Positions 1 through 7,919 of a stretch of DNA of 64,000 nucleotides are shown here, one piece after another. The stretch spans positions 57,449 to 121,448 of the forward strand of contig NZ_JASCIQ010000026.1 in NCBI RefSeq assembly GCF_029968035.1, given 5' to 3'. Origin of the DNA: Streptomyces cavernicola. Lineage in GTDB: Bacteria; Actinomycetota; Actinomycetes; Streptomycetales; Streptomycetaceae. The notes below the pieces were generated by a model. The model did no database searches, was not told the origin of the DNA, and saw only the letters and a program-made list of their open reading frames with translations. Position 1 is the stretch's first letter. The number at the start of each line of letters is the position of its first letter. Position numbers and translations under genes: made by a program.

Positions 1-332
1 TCATCGAGACCGCCCACAACGAAGCGTGGGAGATCCTCGTCGAGAATCGCGACGTCCTCGACAACCTGGTGCTCCAGCTCCTGGAGCGGGAGACGCTCGG
101 CAAGGAGGAGATCGCCGAGATCTTCGCGCCGATCGTGAAGCGCCCGGCCCGCCCGGCGTGGACCGGCTCCTCGCGGCGCACGCCGTCGACGAGGCCCCCG
201 GTGCTCTCCCCGAAGGAGCTGTCGCTCACCAACGGCGCCAACGGCACCCCCGCGGTGACGGCGGCGACGGAGACGGCGACTCCGGCGGACCTGACGAAGG
301 CGCCCGCCCCGGAGGAACGCCCGGAGAGCTGA
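1..332 (+). CDS. ftsH: FtsH, C-terminal end (partial)
   Basis: Frame 3 is open from the left edge to the stop at 330-332 and encodes the last ~109 residues of the membrane-anchored ATP-dependent zinc metalloprotease FtsH. The visible part is the helical end of the protease domain (a LERETLGKEEIAEIF-type segment) followed by a Pro/Ala/Thr-rich tail, which is typical of actinobacterial FtsH. The AAA module and the HEXXH zinc site lie outside the window. It is followed by a strong terminator and then folE, the usual Streptomyces order. The identification rests on the tail motif plus this context. Confidence 0.82.
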   Translation, partial: IETAHNEAWEILVENRDVLDNLVLQLLERETLGKEEIAEIFAPIVKRPARPAWTGSSRRTPSTRPPVLSPKELSLTNGANGTPAVTAATETATPADLTKAPAPEERPES

Positions 333-369
333 TTTCCGGCTCCCGGCCCCGACAGCGGGCCCGGAATGG

Positions 370-413
370 ATGCCGCGCCCCCCTGGTTCTAGCCTTGGGG
401 GGCGCGGCATTTT
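370..413 (+). terminator. Rho-independent terminator after ftsH
   Basis: A perfect 14-bp stem (arms 370-383 and 397-410) with a 13-nt loop is followed by a short T run. It closes the ftsH transcript 37 bp past its stop codon and separates it from folE. Confidence 0.85.
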
Positions 414-473
414 GGTGTCCGCACACGGCAGTCGTGGAGGAACGCTGCCCGTCGTAACAGGAACGAGGCACAG

Positions 474-1079
474 ATGACCGACCCGGTGACGCTGGACGGC
501 GAGAGCTCGATCGGCGAGTTCGACGAGAAGCGGGCAGAGAACGCCGTACGGGAACTCCTCATCGCGGTCGGCGAGGACCCGGACCGCGAGGGGCTGCGGG
601 AGACGCCGGCACGCGTGGCGCGGGCGTATCGGGAGCTCCTCGCGGGGCTCTGGCAGGAGCCCGAGGACGTTCTCACGACGACCTTCGACCTTGGGCACGA
701 CGAGATGGTCCTGGTGAAGGACATCGAGATCGTTTCGTTCTGTGAGCATCATCTGCTGCCGTTCCACGGGGTGGCCCACGTCGGGTACATACCGGCGGAG
801 AGCGGGAAGATCACCGGCCTCTCGAAGTTGGCCCGGCTGGTGGAGGTGTACGCCCGCCGCCCGCAGGTGCAGGAGCGGCTCACCACGCAGATCGCCGACT
901 CGCTGATGCGCATCCTCGAGGCGCGCGGAGCGATCGTGGTGGTTCAGGCCGAGCACATGTGCATGTCGGTGCGCGGCATTCGGAAGCCGGGCGCCAAGAC
1001 GACGACCTCGGCGGTGCGCGGCCAGCTGCGCGACGCCACGACGCGGGCCGAGGCGATGAGTCTGATATTGGCGAACTAG
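474..1079 (+). CDS. folE: GTP cyclohydrolase I FolE
   Basis: Converts GTP to 7,8-dihydroneopterin triphosphate, the first step of folate synthesis, in the cytoplasm as a homodecamer. The 201-aa length is normal for the family. The zinc ligands are visible as Cys90 and His93 (SFCEHHLLPFHG) and Cys163 (EHMCMSVRG), and the GIRKPGAKTTTSA signature follows. The ATG at 474 is preceded by a GAGG-like site. Its product feeds the folB, folK and folP enzymes encoded convergently just downstream, so the whole pathway block is clustered. Confidence 0.97.
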   Translation: MTDPVTLDGESSIGEFDEKRAENAVRELLIAVGEDPDREGLRETPARVARAYRELLAGLWQEPEDVLTTTFDLGHDEMVLVKDIEIVSFCEHHLLPFHGVAHVGYIPAESGKITGLSKLARLVEVYARRPQVQERLTTQIADSLMRILEARGAIVVVQAEHMCMSVRGIRKPGAKTTTSAVRGQLRDATTRAEAMSLILAN

Positions 1080-1105
1080 GCACGTTCGTTGAGTAATGCC
1101 CGATA

Positions 1106-1143
1106 ACGTCCCTCTCGGGTCGAACAGGACCCGAGGGGGACGT
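1106..1143. terminator. Bidirectional terminator hairpin between folE and DUF3180
   Basis: A 16-bp stem with one G-U pair (arms 1106-1121 and 1128-1143) and a 6-nt loop lies just after folE and ahead of the convergent DUF3180 gene. There is no clear U tract, as is common in Streptomyces. Confidence 0.6.
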
Positions 1144-1286
1144 ACGTGCATACGGGGATACCGAGCAGTTCGGCACACGCTGTACGACTTCCGTCTCGAC
1201 GGGCAGCCTGGCTTCCCGCTCAACGGCCATGTGGCGCACCGGAGTTGGTGATCGACGTACTCGGTGCCGAAGCAGCGGGCCGGGCT

Positions 1287-1772
1287 TCAGGCCGCGGCCG
1301 CGCCCGGCTGGTCCTCGTCCCCGTCCTCGGGGAGCTTGCAGACGCGCTCCAGGAACAGGGCCGCCGCGATCACACAGGCGCCGGCCACGACCGCGAAGCC
1401 GGCGTAGATGGCCTGGTCGCGGCGGGCCGGGATCTCCAGGAGGCTGAGCAGGAAGACGCCCGCGCCGCCGTAGACCCCCGTGACCAGGGCCGCGACCAGG
1501 GCGCTCGCCTGGCCGAAGACCAGGGCGCGAGCGGCCATCATCGGGTCGACGCCCTTGGCGCCGGGGCGGCGTTCGCGCTGGGCGCGGAGCCGGGCGCGGA
1601 TGGAGAGCGCGGTGGCGAGCAGCACGGCGGCGATCACGCCGAGCACGATCGGCGCGGCCAGGGGGACGCTCGGCAGCTCGCCGAGCGCGTCCCAGAGCCG
1701 GGCGCCGGCCCAGGACAGCACCCCGGCCACCACGAACAGGCCGATCAGCGTCCGGATGCGCAGCTGCTTCAC
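1287..1772 (-). CDS. DUF3180 membrane protein
   Basis: A 161-aa protein with about four membrane segments (a pair near residues 8-27 and 38-58, and a pair near 86-112 and 121-141) separated by a basic Arg/Gln-rich cytoplasmic loop. This is the DUF3180 family, found downstream of folK in most actinobacteria; its function is unknown. The start is a GTG at 1772 giving VKQLRIRTL. It is the last gene of the folate block, 77 bp after folK. The acidic tail (LPEDGDEDQP) is probably cytoplasmic. The constant linkage suggests a folate-related or structural membrane role, but nothing in the sequence proves it. Confidence 0.8.
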   Translation of the reverse strand: MKQLRIRTLIGLFVVAGVLSWAGARLWDALGELPSVPLAAPIVLGVIAAVLLATALSIRARLRAQRERRPGAKGVDPMMAARALVFGQASALVAALVTGVYGGAGVFLLSLLEIPARRDQAIYAGFAVVAGACVIAAALFLERVCKLPEDGDEDQPGAAAA

Positions 1773-1849
1773 GGTGGCGGTCGCCTCTTTCGTCGTGCTT
1801 CGTACGGGTCCACGGGCCCCTCGGCGAGGCCCCGTCCTGACCCTAACGA

Positions 1850-2449
1850 CTACTCGGGCAGCCGGAGTTCCAGGTCCACGCGGGGCGTCACGCCCGCGCG
1901 GGTGACCTGGCCGAGCAGCTCCGTGACGGGGCCGCGGCCGGGGATCTGCGCCTCGGGGTCGACGTCGTGCCAGGGGGCGAGGACGAAGGCCCGCTCGTGC
2001 GCCCGCGGGTGCGGGAGCGTGAGCTCGGGGTCGTCGGAGACGACGTCCTGGTACGTCACGATGTCGACGTCGATGGTGCGCGCGCCCCAGCGCTCGTCCC
2101 GTACGCGGTGGAAGGCCTCCTCGATCGCGTGCGCCCGCTCCAGGAGCGAGGACGGGGGGAGCGTGGTCTTGATGACGACGACCGCGTTGAAGTACGAGGG
2201 CTGGCTGCCGGGCTCGACGCCCCAGGGCTCCGTCTCGTACACCGGCGAGACAGCTTTTACGCGCAGGCCCGGGGTGTCCTCCAGGGCGTCCACGGCGCCC
2301 TGGAGGGTCTCCAGGCGGTTGCCGAGGTTGCTGCCGAGGCTGATGACGGCGAACTTCGGGTTGTTGAGGGTGGCGTCCGCGGCGTCCACCTGTTCCACCA
2401 CGGAGGCGGGCACCGGCTGTACGGTCGGGTCGCTCTGCTGCGTGTTCAT
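1850..2449 (-). CDS. folK: HPPK, 6-hydroxymethyl-dihydropterin pyrophosphokinase
   Basis: Transfers pyrophosphate from ATP to 6-hydroxymethyl-7,8-dihydropterin, making the substrate for FolP. At 199 aa it is slightly longer than E. coli FolK because of a ~30-residue N-terminal extension before the FAVISLGSNLGNR start of the fold. The HPPK signature RWGARTIDVDIV is intact. The ATG at 2449 overlaps the folB stop codon (ATGA), so translation is probably coupled to folB. Confidence 0.95.
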   Translation of the reverse strand: MNTQQSDPTVQPVPASVVEQVDAADATLNNPKFAVISLGSNLGNRLETLQGAVDALEDTPGLRVKAVSPVYETEPWGVEPGSQPSYFNAVVVIKTTLPPSSLLERAHAIEEAFHRVRDERWGARTIDVDIVTYQDVVSDDPELTLPHPRAHERAFVLAPWHDVDPEAQIPGRGPVTELLGQVTRAGVTPRVDLELRLPE

Positions 2450-2805
2450 GCACGGCTCCGGGTGATGGTGACGGTGACGTCGTCGAAGGGGACGGTGATG
2501 GGTGCGTCCGGCTTGTGCACCACCACCTCGACCTCCTGGACGCCTTCGTGCTTGAGGCACTGCTGTGCGATGCGTTCGGCGAGGGTCTCGATGAGGTCGA
2601 CGGGCTCGCCCTCGACGACGGCCACGACCTCCTCGGCGACGATGCCGTAGTGCACGGTCTTCGTCAGGTCGTCGTCGGCCGCGGCCGGCCTGGTGTCCAG
2701 GCCGATGACCAGGTCCACGATGAAGGTCTGGCCCTCTTCGCGTTCATGGGCGAAGACACCGTGGTGCCCGCGGGCCTTGAGGCCGCGCAGCGCGACACGA
2801 TCCAC
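2446..2805 (-). CDS. folB: Dihydroneopterin aldolase FolB
   Basis: Cleaves 7,8-dihydroneopterin to 6-hydroxymethyl-dihydropterin and glycolaldehyde. The 119-aa length, the GHHGVFAHEREEGQ motif near the N-terminus and the DLIETLAERIA segment are typical of the family. I chose the GTG at 2805 (VDRVALRG) because an AGGAG lies 8 nt upstream; a GTG three codons earlier overlaps that ribosome site. It overlaps folK by 4 nt. A 190-bp gap to the next upstream gene may hold a promoter for folB-folK-DUF3180. Confidence 0.95.
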   Translation of the reverse strand: MDRVALRGLKARGHHGVFAHEREEGQTFIVDLVIGLDTRPAAADDDLTKTVHYGIVAEEVVAVVEGEPVDLIETLAERIAQQCLKHEGVQEVEVVVHKPDAPITVPFDDVTVTITRSRA

Positions 2806-2995
2806 GCGAATCACTCCTGCAATCGTCGGTTCGGCGGGTCCCCGCCGAGTGCGGTCGGCTCGCGAGACCCATTCGAATCTACCTGCGGGGTCTGACAGTG
2901 CGTGCCCACGGGGGCTCTGGACGTGCCGGGCCGGGGCTGGTAGCCGCCCATACCCCGGGGGCGGGGAATCCAATCCCCGGAGGGCGTCTCCCCAC

Positions 2996-3523
2996 TCAGG
3001 CGGGTGTCTCGCCGCCCTCGGTGCTGCCGCCGGCGCCCTCTTCGTCGTCCGTCTCGGCGAGCACGGGCGAGGCGTGGTGGGACCACAGCTTCCAGCCGTC
3101 GGACGTGCGCCGGAACACGTTCGTGGCGACGACGAGCTGGCCGACGAGCGGTCCGAGGTCGGCGCCCTCCTCGGCGGGGCCGCCGCTGAGGATGTTCTCC
3201 GTGCAGCTGACGAGGGCGGTGTCGGCGTGCACCGAGACCTTCACGTCGGTGAGGAAGAACTGGATGTACTCGGTGTTCGCCATGATCAGGGCGTACGACC
3301 TGAGGACCTCGCCGCGGCCGGAGAGCGCGGGCCAGCCGGGGTGCACGCAGGACACCGAGCCCGCCGCGTCGTCGCCGTCCACGTCGCCGGCATCGGAACC
3401 GGATCCGGCGCCGTCGTCGGGCAGCCAGAGGTCCGAGACCGCCTCGAAGTCGCCGCGCTCCAGGGCCTCGTAGAAGGACGTGTTGGCGGTCTCGACGGCT
3501 TCGATGTCGGTACGGGGCGTCAC
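2996..3523 (-). CDS. NTF2-like (SnoaL-type) protein
   Basis: A 175-aa protein with the cone-shaped NTF2 fold pattern. An N-terminal helix (TANTSFYEALERGDFEAV) leads to a WLPDD..VSCVHPGWPALSGRGEVL segment, and the protein ends in the NVFRRTSDGWKLWSHHASP signature strand. An Asp/Gly-rich insert sits at residues 35-55. It starts with GTG at 3523, overlapping the folP stop (GTGA). Its fixed place between folP and folB suggests a small-molecule binding or enzyme role near folate synthesis, for example on a pterin phosphate, but this is inference. Confidence 0.85.
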   Translation of the reverse strand: MTPRTDIEAVETANTSFYEALERGDFEAVSDLWLPDDGAGSGSDAGDVDGDDAAGSVSCVHPGWPALSGRGEVLRSYALIMANTEYIQFFLTDVKVSVHADTALVSCTENILSGGPAEEGADLGPLVGQLVVATNVFRRTSDGWKLWSHHASPVLAETDDEEGAGGSTEGGETPA

Positions 3524-4383
3524 TGGGCTCCTTCTACGGCGCGGGCTACGCGGACGGCGTCGGCGGTGGCGCGGACCTCGTGGACGCGGACCGCCCAGGC
3601 GCCCTCGTGGGCGGCGATGGCGGAGACCGCGGCGGTCGCGGCGTCGCGTTCACGGGCGGGCGGTGGGGCGGAGTCCGGGCCTGCGGCCAGGACCCGGCCG
3701 AGGAAACGTTTCCGGCTGGCGGCGACCAGGACCGGCAGGCCGAGGGCGCGCAGCTCCCGCATGTGGGCGACCAGGGCCAGGTCGTGCTCCGCGTCCTTGG
3801 CGAAGCCGAGGCCGGGGTCGAGGACGATCCGCTCGGGGGCGACGCCGCCCGCCACAACCGCCTCTACGCGCGCGTGCAGCTCGCTCACGACCTCGCCGAC
3901 GACGTCCTCGTACACCGCACGGCTGTTCATGTCCTCGCTGAAGCCGCGCCAGTGCATGACGACGAAGGGGGCCTCCGCGGCGGCGACGGCCGGGATCATC
4001 GCGGGGTCGGCGAGGCCGCCGCTGACGTCGTTGACCAGGCCCGCGCCCGCGGCGAGCGAGGCCTCGGCGACGGCGGCGCGCATGGTGTCGACGGAGACGG
4101 TGACGCCCTCCGAGACCAGGCCGCGCACGACGGGCACGACCCGGCGCAGCTCCTCGTCCTCGTCGACGCGGGTGGCGCCTGGACGGGTGGACTCGCCGCC
4201 GACGTCGACCAGGTCGGCGCCCTGGGCGACCAGGTCGAGGCCGTGCTTGACGGCGGCCGTGGTGTCGAACCAGCGGCCGCCGTCGGAGAAGGAGTCGGGC
4301 GTCACGTTGACGACTCCCATCACCGCACAGCGGTCCCACTCCGGAAGGCCTTCGACCGTGCCCCGGCCGTGCAACGTACTCAT
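3520..4383 (-). CDS. folP: Dihydropteroate synthase FolP
   Basis: Condenses 6-hydroxymethyl-dihydropterin pyrophosphate with p-aminobenzoate; this enzyme is the sulfonamide target. The 287-aa protein carries all TIM-barrel signatures: VNVTPDSFSDGG, DVGGESTRPGA, VSVDT, NDVSGG, LDPGLGFAK and ASRKRFLG. The ATG at 4383 (MSTLHGRG) fits family starts. It leads the folP-NTF2 pair, whose genes overlap by 4 nt, 55 bp downstream of the mprF-like gene. Confidence 0.96.
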   Translation of the reverse strand: MSTLHGRGTVEGLPEWDRCAVMGVVNVTPDSFSDGGRWFDTTAAVKHGLDLVAQGADLVDVGGESTRPGATRVDEDEELRRVVPVVRGLVSEGVTVSVDTMRAAVAEASLAAGAGLVNDVSGGLADPAMIPAVAAAEAPFVVMHWRGFSEDMNSRAVYEDVVGEVVSELHARVEAVVAGGVAPERIVLDPGLGFAKDAEHDLALVAHMRELRALGLPVLVAASRKRFLGRVLAAGPDSAPPPARERDAATAAVSAIAAHEGAWAVRVHEVRATADAVRVARAVEGAQ

Positions 4384-4438
4384 GCCTCCAGCGTAGGCCC
4401 GTACGGGGTGTGGCCTGTACGGAGCGGTCCGCTGCGGC

Positions 4439-6340
4439 TCAGACGGCCCGGACGTCGCGCCGGCCGAGGCGCTCCTGCGGCTCTGTGGCGGGGCTGTGCG
4501 GGCAGGGGCGGCGCGGGCGCGGGGCCGGGCGCAGGAAGCGGGGCGCGGCGAGCGTGACGAAGCCCTCGGCCTGCAGGGCGGCGACGCCGATGCGGGGCAG
4601 GTCCCGGTTGCTGCGGAAGACCACGAAACGGGGCTCCCAGCGGGGGCGGAACTTGGCGTTGAACCTGTACAGCGACTCGATCTGGAACCAGCGCGACAGA
4701 AACACGAGCAACGCGCGCCAGGTGCGCAGAACCGGGCCCGCGCCGAGCCGTTCGCCGCGGGCGAGCGCGGAGCGGAACATCGCGAAGTTGAGCGACACAC
4801 GCGCGATGCCGAGTTTCGGGGCGGCCTGCAGGGCGGCCACGATGAGGAGTTCGTTCATGCCGGGGTCGGCGGCGCGGTCGCGGCGCATCAGGTCGAGCGA
4901 GACGCCGTCCTCGCCCCAGGGCACGAAGTGGAGCACGGCCTTCAAGTCCCCGTGCGGGCCGGGCACTTGGTCCTGCCGGTGGGCCGTGGCGATCAGGCAG
5001 TCGCCGTCGGTGGGGTCGCCGATGCGGCCGAGCGCCATGGAGAAGCCGCGCTCCGTCTCGGTGCCGCGCCAGTCCTCGGCGGCGCGCCGCAGGCGCGCCA
5101 ACTCCCCCTCGCTCAGGTCGCGTACGCGCCGTACCCGGGTCTCGTAGCCGCTGCGCTCGATGCGCCTGACCATCTGGCGCACGTTGCGCATGGCGCGCCC
5201 GGCGAGGGAGAACTCCACGACGTCCACCACCGCCTCGTCGCCGAGTTCGAGGGCGTCGAGGCCGGTCTCGCGGGTCCAGACTTCGCCGCCGGTCTCGGAA
5301 CAGCCCATGACGGCGGGGGCCCAGGAGTGCTTCCTGGCCTCGTCCATGAACCGTTCGATGGCGCCGGGCCAGGCCTCCACGTCACCGATCGGGTCGCCGC
5401 TCGCGAGCATCACGCCGGAGACGACGCGGTACGTGACGGCCGCCTTGCCGCTGGGCGAGAAGACCACGCCCTTGTCGCGGCGGAGCGCGAAGTGGCCGAG
5501 GGAGTCGCGGGCGCCGTGCCGGTCGAGGAGCGCGCGCAGGCGGGCCTCGTCGTCCTCGGTGAGCCGGGCGGCGGGGTGTTCGGGGCGGAGGGCGAGGTAG
5601 ACGGTGGTGAGGGCGGTGAGCATGCCGAGGGCGCCGAGCGAGTAGCCGACGGTCGTGCCGGTGCGGCCGGTGTAGGCGAGGGGGCCGTCGACGCCGAACA
5701 GGCCGTACACGACGTGGGTGAGGTAGTCGGCGAGGCTCGGGTCGCCGACCACCTTGCGCGGGTGGGTGGCGACTACCAGCGTGCCGAGGCCGAGCGAGAG
5801 CGTGCCCATGAGGAAGAAGTTGGCGAGCGCGGGACGGCGGCTGTGCGGGTCGGGCAGGGCGGCGAACTCAACCCGGTGGCGCAGCAGGAGGGCGAGCAGC
5901 AGGCCCGCCAGCAGGACGCCGACGAGCGAGTGCCGGTACGCGAACTGGGCCGCGGCGCCCGCCGGGAGCAGGAGCACGGCCGCCCGCCAGGCCCGCCGCT
6001 TGCGGCGCCTGAGGCCGTGCGCGAGGAGCAGCAGGAGCACGCCCGCGCTGAGCGCGAGGGCGGCGGCGAAGGGGCCGAGGGCTCCCGGCAGGACCTCGGC
6101 GAGGGCGTGGAAGCGGCTGTGCCGGAAGCGCGGGAAGACGCCGGCTGCGATGTCCAGGAGGCCCACGAGCGTGCAGGCGGAGGCGACCAGGGACGGCACC
6201 TTCTCGGGGCGCGGGCCGCGCAGCGCGCGCGGGCGCAGGGTTCCGCGCGCGGCCGCCGGGCCGGCGGCTCGGCCGTGAGGTATTGGTGCGCGGTGAGGAG
6301 ACGGTGCGTCATGAGGAGTCGATGCCCCCTCGCCCGACAT
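4439..6340 (-). CDS. MprF-like DUF2156 membrane aminoacyltransferase
   Basis: A roughly 633-aa protein. Several membrane segments fill the first ~270 residues (for example LVASACTLVGLLDIAAGV and ALSAGVLLLLLAHGL), followed by a GNAT-like DUF2156 domain of about 330 residues with DKGVVFSPSGKAAVTYRVV and LDLMRRDRAADPGMNELLI. In MprF and LysX proteins this domain transfers lysine or alanine from tRNA to phosphatidylglycerol on the cytoplasmic face, lowering membrane negative charge. The substrate here is not evident. I favour the ATG at 6340 (MSGEGAS); an ATG at 6364 is also possible. It points toward folP, 55 bp away, and may be cotranscribed with it. Confidence 0.82.
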   Translation of the reverse strand: MSGEGASTPHDAPSPHRAPIPHGRAAGPAAARGTLRPRALRGPRPEKVPSLVASACTLVGLLDIAAGVFPRFRHSRFHALAEVLPGALGPFAAALALSAGVLLLLLAHGLRRRKRRAWRAAVLLLPAGAAAQFAYRHSLVGVLLAGLLLALLLRHRVEFAALPDPHSRRPALANFFLMGTLSLGLGTLVVATHPRKVVGDPSLADYLTHVVYGLFGVDGPLAYTGRTGTTVGYSLGALGMLTALTTVYLALRPEHPAARLTEDDEARLRALLDRHGARDSLGHFALRRDKGVVFSPSGKAAVTYRVVSGVMLASGDPIGDVEAWPGAIERFMDEARKHSWAPAVMGCSETGGEVWTRETGLDALELGDEAVVDVVEFSLAGRAMRNVRQMVRRIERSGYETRVRRVRDLSEGELARLRRAAEDWRGTETERGFSMALGRIGDPTDGDCLIATAHRQDQVPGPHGDLKAVLHFVPWGEDGVSLDLMRRDRAADPGMNELLIVAALQAAPKLGIARVSLNFAMFRSALARGERLGAGPVLRTWRALLVFLSRWFQIESLYRFNAKFRPRWEPRFVVFRSNRDLPRIGVAALQAEGFVTLAAPRFLRPAPRPRRPCPHSPATEPQERLGRRDVRAV

Positions 6341-6690
6341 GTCCCCATCTATCCTGGCTGGCATCGCATCCCGTAGTTCTGCGAGAGAGTTCGGAGCCCG
6401 GCTTCTGCGGTTACGCCGGACAAATTGCGCCCTCTAGGACGGCGCTTCCGGGAGGCGGGTTCACTCCCCGCCCGGAAAACCGGTGCAGGAGACCGGAAAT
6501 CCGGCATCGGAGGCCGGATCGGATCGGACCGGTCAGGGCCGGATCGGACCGGTCAGGGCCGGATCGGAGCGGTCACGGCCGGATCGGATCGGTCAGGGCC
6601 GGATCGGAGCGGTCGCGGCGGGATCGGATCGGACGCGGATCGACGGAGTCCGGGCGCGCGCCCGGAGGAAAGCGCAGGCAGGAACTCCCC
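6341..6690. other. Divergent intergenic region with repeat
   Basis: 350 bp between the divergent MprF-like gene and the esterase. It should hold both promoters and contains the 20-bp tandem repeat described separately. All three forward frames happen to be open through the repeat, but the predicted peptides are repeat artefacts without a family match I recognise. Confidence 0.6.
6521..6620. repeat. 20-bp tandem repeat, five units
   Basis: Five consecutive 20-bp units with consensus GGATCGGANCGGTCAGGGCC fill 6521-6620; further GGATCGGA copies flank them at both ends. Units 1 and 2 are identical and the others differ by a few bases. The array ends about 70 bp before the esterase start codon. 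Twenty is not a multiple of three, so it is not a protein repeat. It may be an operator array or a simple minisatellite. Confidence 0.9.
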
Positions 6691-7812
6691 ATGGGTCTCA
6701 AGAGCAACCTCGTCCTTGCCTTGGCCGCCCTCCTCGCCGTGCTGCTGTTCGCCGGCACGGTCTGGCTCTGGCCGAAGCTGGCGCGGCGCGGATGGCGGGC
6801 GGTGCTCGGCCGCGTAGTGCTGCTCGCCGCAACGCAGTTGACGCTCTTCGCGACGGTCGGCCTGGCCGCCAACCGGTCCTACGAGTTCTACGCCTCCTGG
6901 GCCGATCTCTTCGGCCGGGAACAGGACATGGGCGTCGTCGAGGAGCACGACACGGGCGGTGCGAACCGGGCGCTCAGGGTGCTCGGCACCCAGCCGGTGA
7001 ACCACGTGGCCCGCGGCTCCAAGCGCACCGTGGGCGGCCGCATCCAGCACGTCGTGATCACCGGCGAGCGGACCGGCATACGCACGCCCGCGTACGTCTA
7101 CCTGCCGCCCGAGTACTTCAGGAAGCAGGACAAAGGGTGCAGGTTCCCCACCGCGATCGTGATCACCGGCTACCCCGGCACGGCCGAGAACCTGCTCAAC
7201 GGGCTCCGCTACCCGGCCACCGCCCACGACCAGGCCAGGCGCGGCAAGATGCAGCCGATGATCCTGGTCATGCTGCGGCCGACGGTGGCGCCGCCGCGCG
7301 ACACCGAGTGCGTGGACGTGCCGCACGGCCCGCAGACCGAGACGTTCTTCGCGAAGGACCTGCCCGCCGCGATCGCGAGCCACTACCGGGTCGGCGGCGA
7401 GCCGGGCGGCTGGGGTGTCATCGGCAACTCCACCGGCGGCTACTGCGCGTTGAAGCTCGCCCTGAAGCACCCGGACCGGTTCGCCGCCGGAGCCGGACTC
7501 TCGGCCGACTACCGGGCGCCCATCGACGCCGCCACGGGCGACCTGTTCCAGGGCGACAAGCGGGTGGAGCGGGAGTCCGACCTGATGTGGCTCCTCGACC
7601 ACCGGCCGCCCCCGAAGGTCTCGCTCCTTGCCACCAGCAGCAGGCAGGGGGAGGGCAATTACGCGGAGACCGTGCGGTTCCTCGACAAGGGCCGGGCGCC
7701 CACGCGGATGTTCTCGATCGTCCTCGACAGCGGCGGCCACAACTTCAACACGTGGCGGCGGGAGATCCCGCCGGCGCTGCGGTGGATGAGTGAACGGCTC
7801 TCGGTCGAGTAA
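6691..7812 (+). CDS. Membrane-anchored alpha/beta-hydrolase esterase
   Basis: A 373-aa protein of the esterase-D/antigen-85-like family. Two N-terminal hydrophobic segments (residues 5-25 and 40-60) are followed by an extracytoplasmic alpha/beta-hydrolase domain. The nucleophile elbow is GNSTGG with Ser247, and the catalytic His is His350 in SGGHNFNTW. The acid residue is likely the Glu or Asp between them. The ATG at 6691 sits 9 nt after a GGAA-type site; longer starts would read through the repeat. Actinobacterial relatives act on acyl esters or cell-envelope lipids, but the substrate here cannot be read from sequence. Confidence 0.87.
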   Translation: MGLKSNLVLALAALLAVLLFAGTVWLWPKLARRGWRAVLGRVVLLAATQLTLFATVGLAANRSYEFYASWADLFGREQDMGVVEEHDTGGANRALRVLGTQPVNHVARGSKRTVGGRIQHVVITGERTGIRTPAYVYLPPEYFRKQDKGCRFPTAIVITGYPGTAENLLNGLRYPATAHDQARRGKMQPMILVMLRPTVAPPRDTECVDVPHGPQTETFFAKDLPAAIASHYRVGGEPGGWGVIGNSTGGYCALKLALKHPDRFAAGAGLSADYRAPIDAATGDLFQGDKRVERESDLMWLLDHRPPPKVSLLATSSRQGEGNYAETVRFLDKGRAPTRMFSIVLDSGGHNFNTWRREIPPALRWMSERLSVE

Positions 7813-7919
7813 CCCCTGGTCGAGTAGGCCCCGGTCGCGTTGCTCTCGCTCAACTGACCCTTCCCGTAGGGGAGTCGGTTTTCGGGGGCGGGCTCAATGG
7901 GTCGGGTTTTGGAGGCGGC

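Noticed and set aside
6521..6620. CRISPR array
   Set aside because: Units are contiguous with no unique spacers and no cas genes lie nearby.
6283..6690. Long open frame extending the esterase 136 codons upstream
   Set aside because: It reads through the 20-bp tandem repeat; all three frames are open there, there is no ribosome site, and a proper start exists at 6691.
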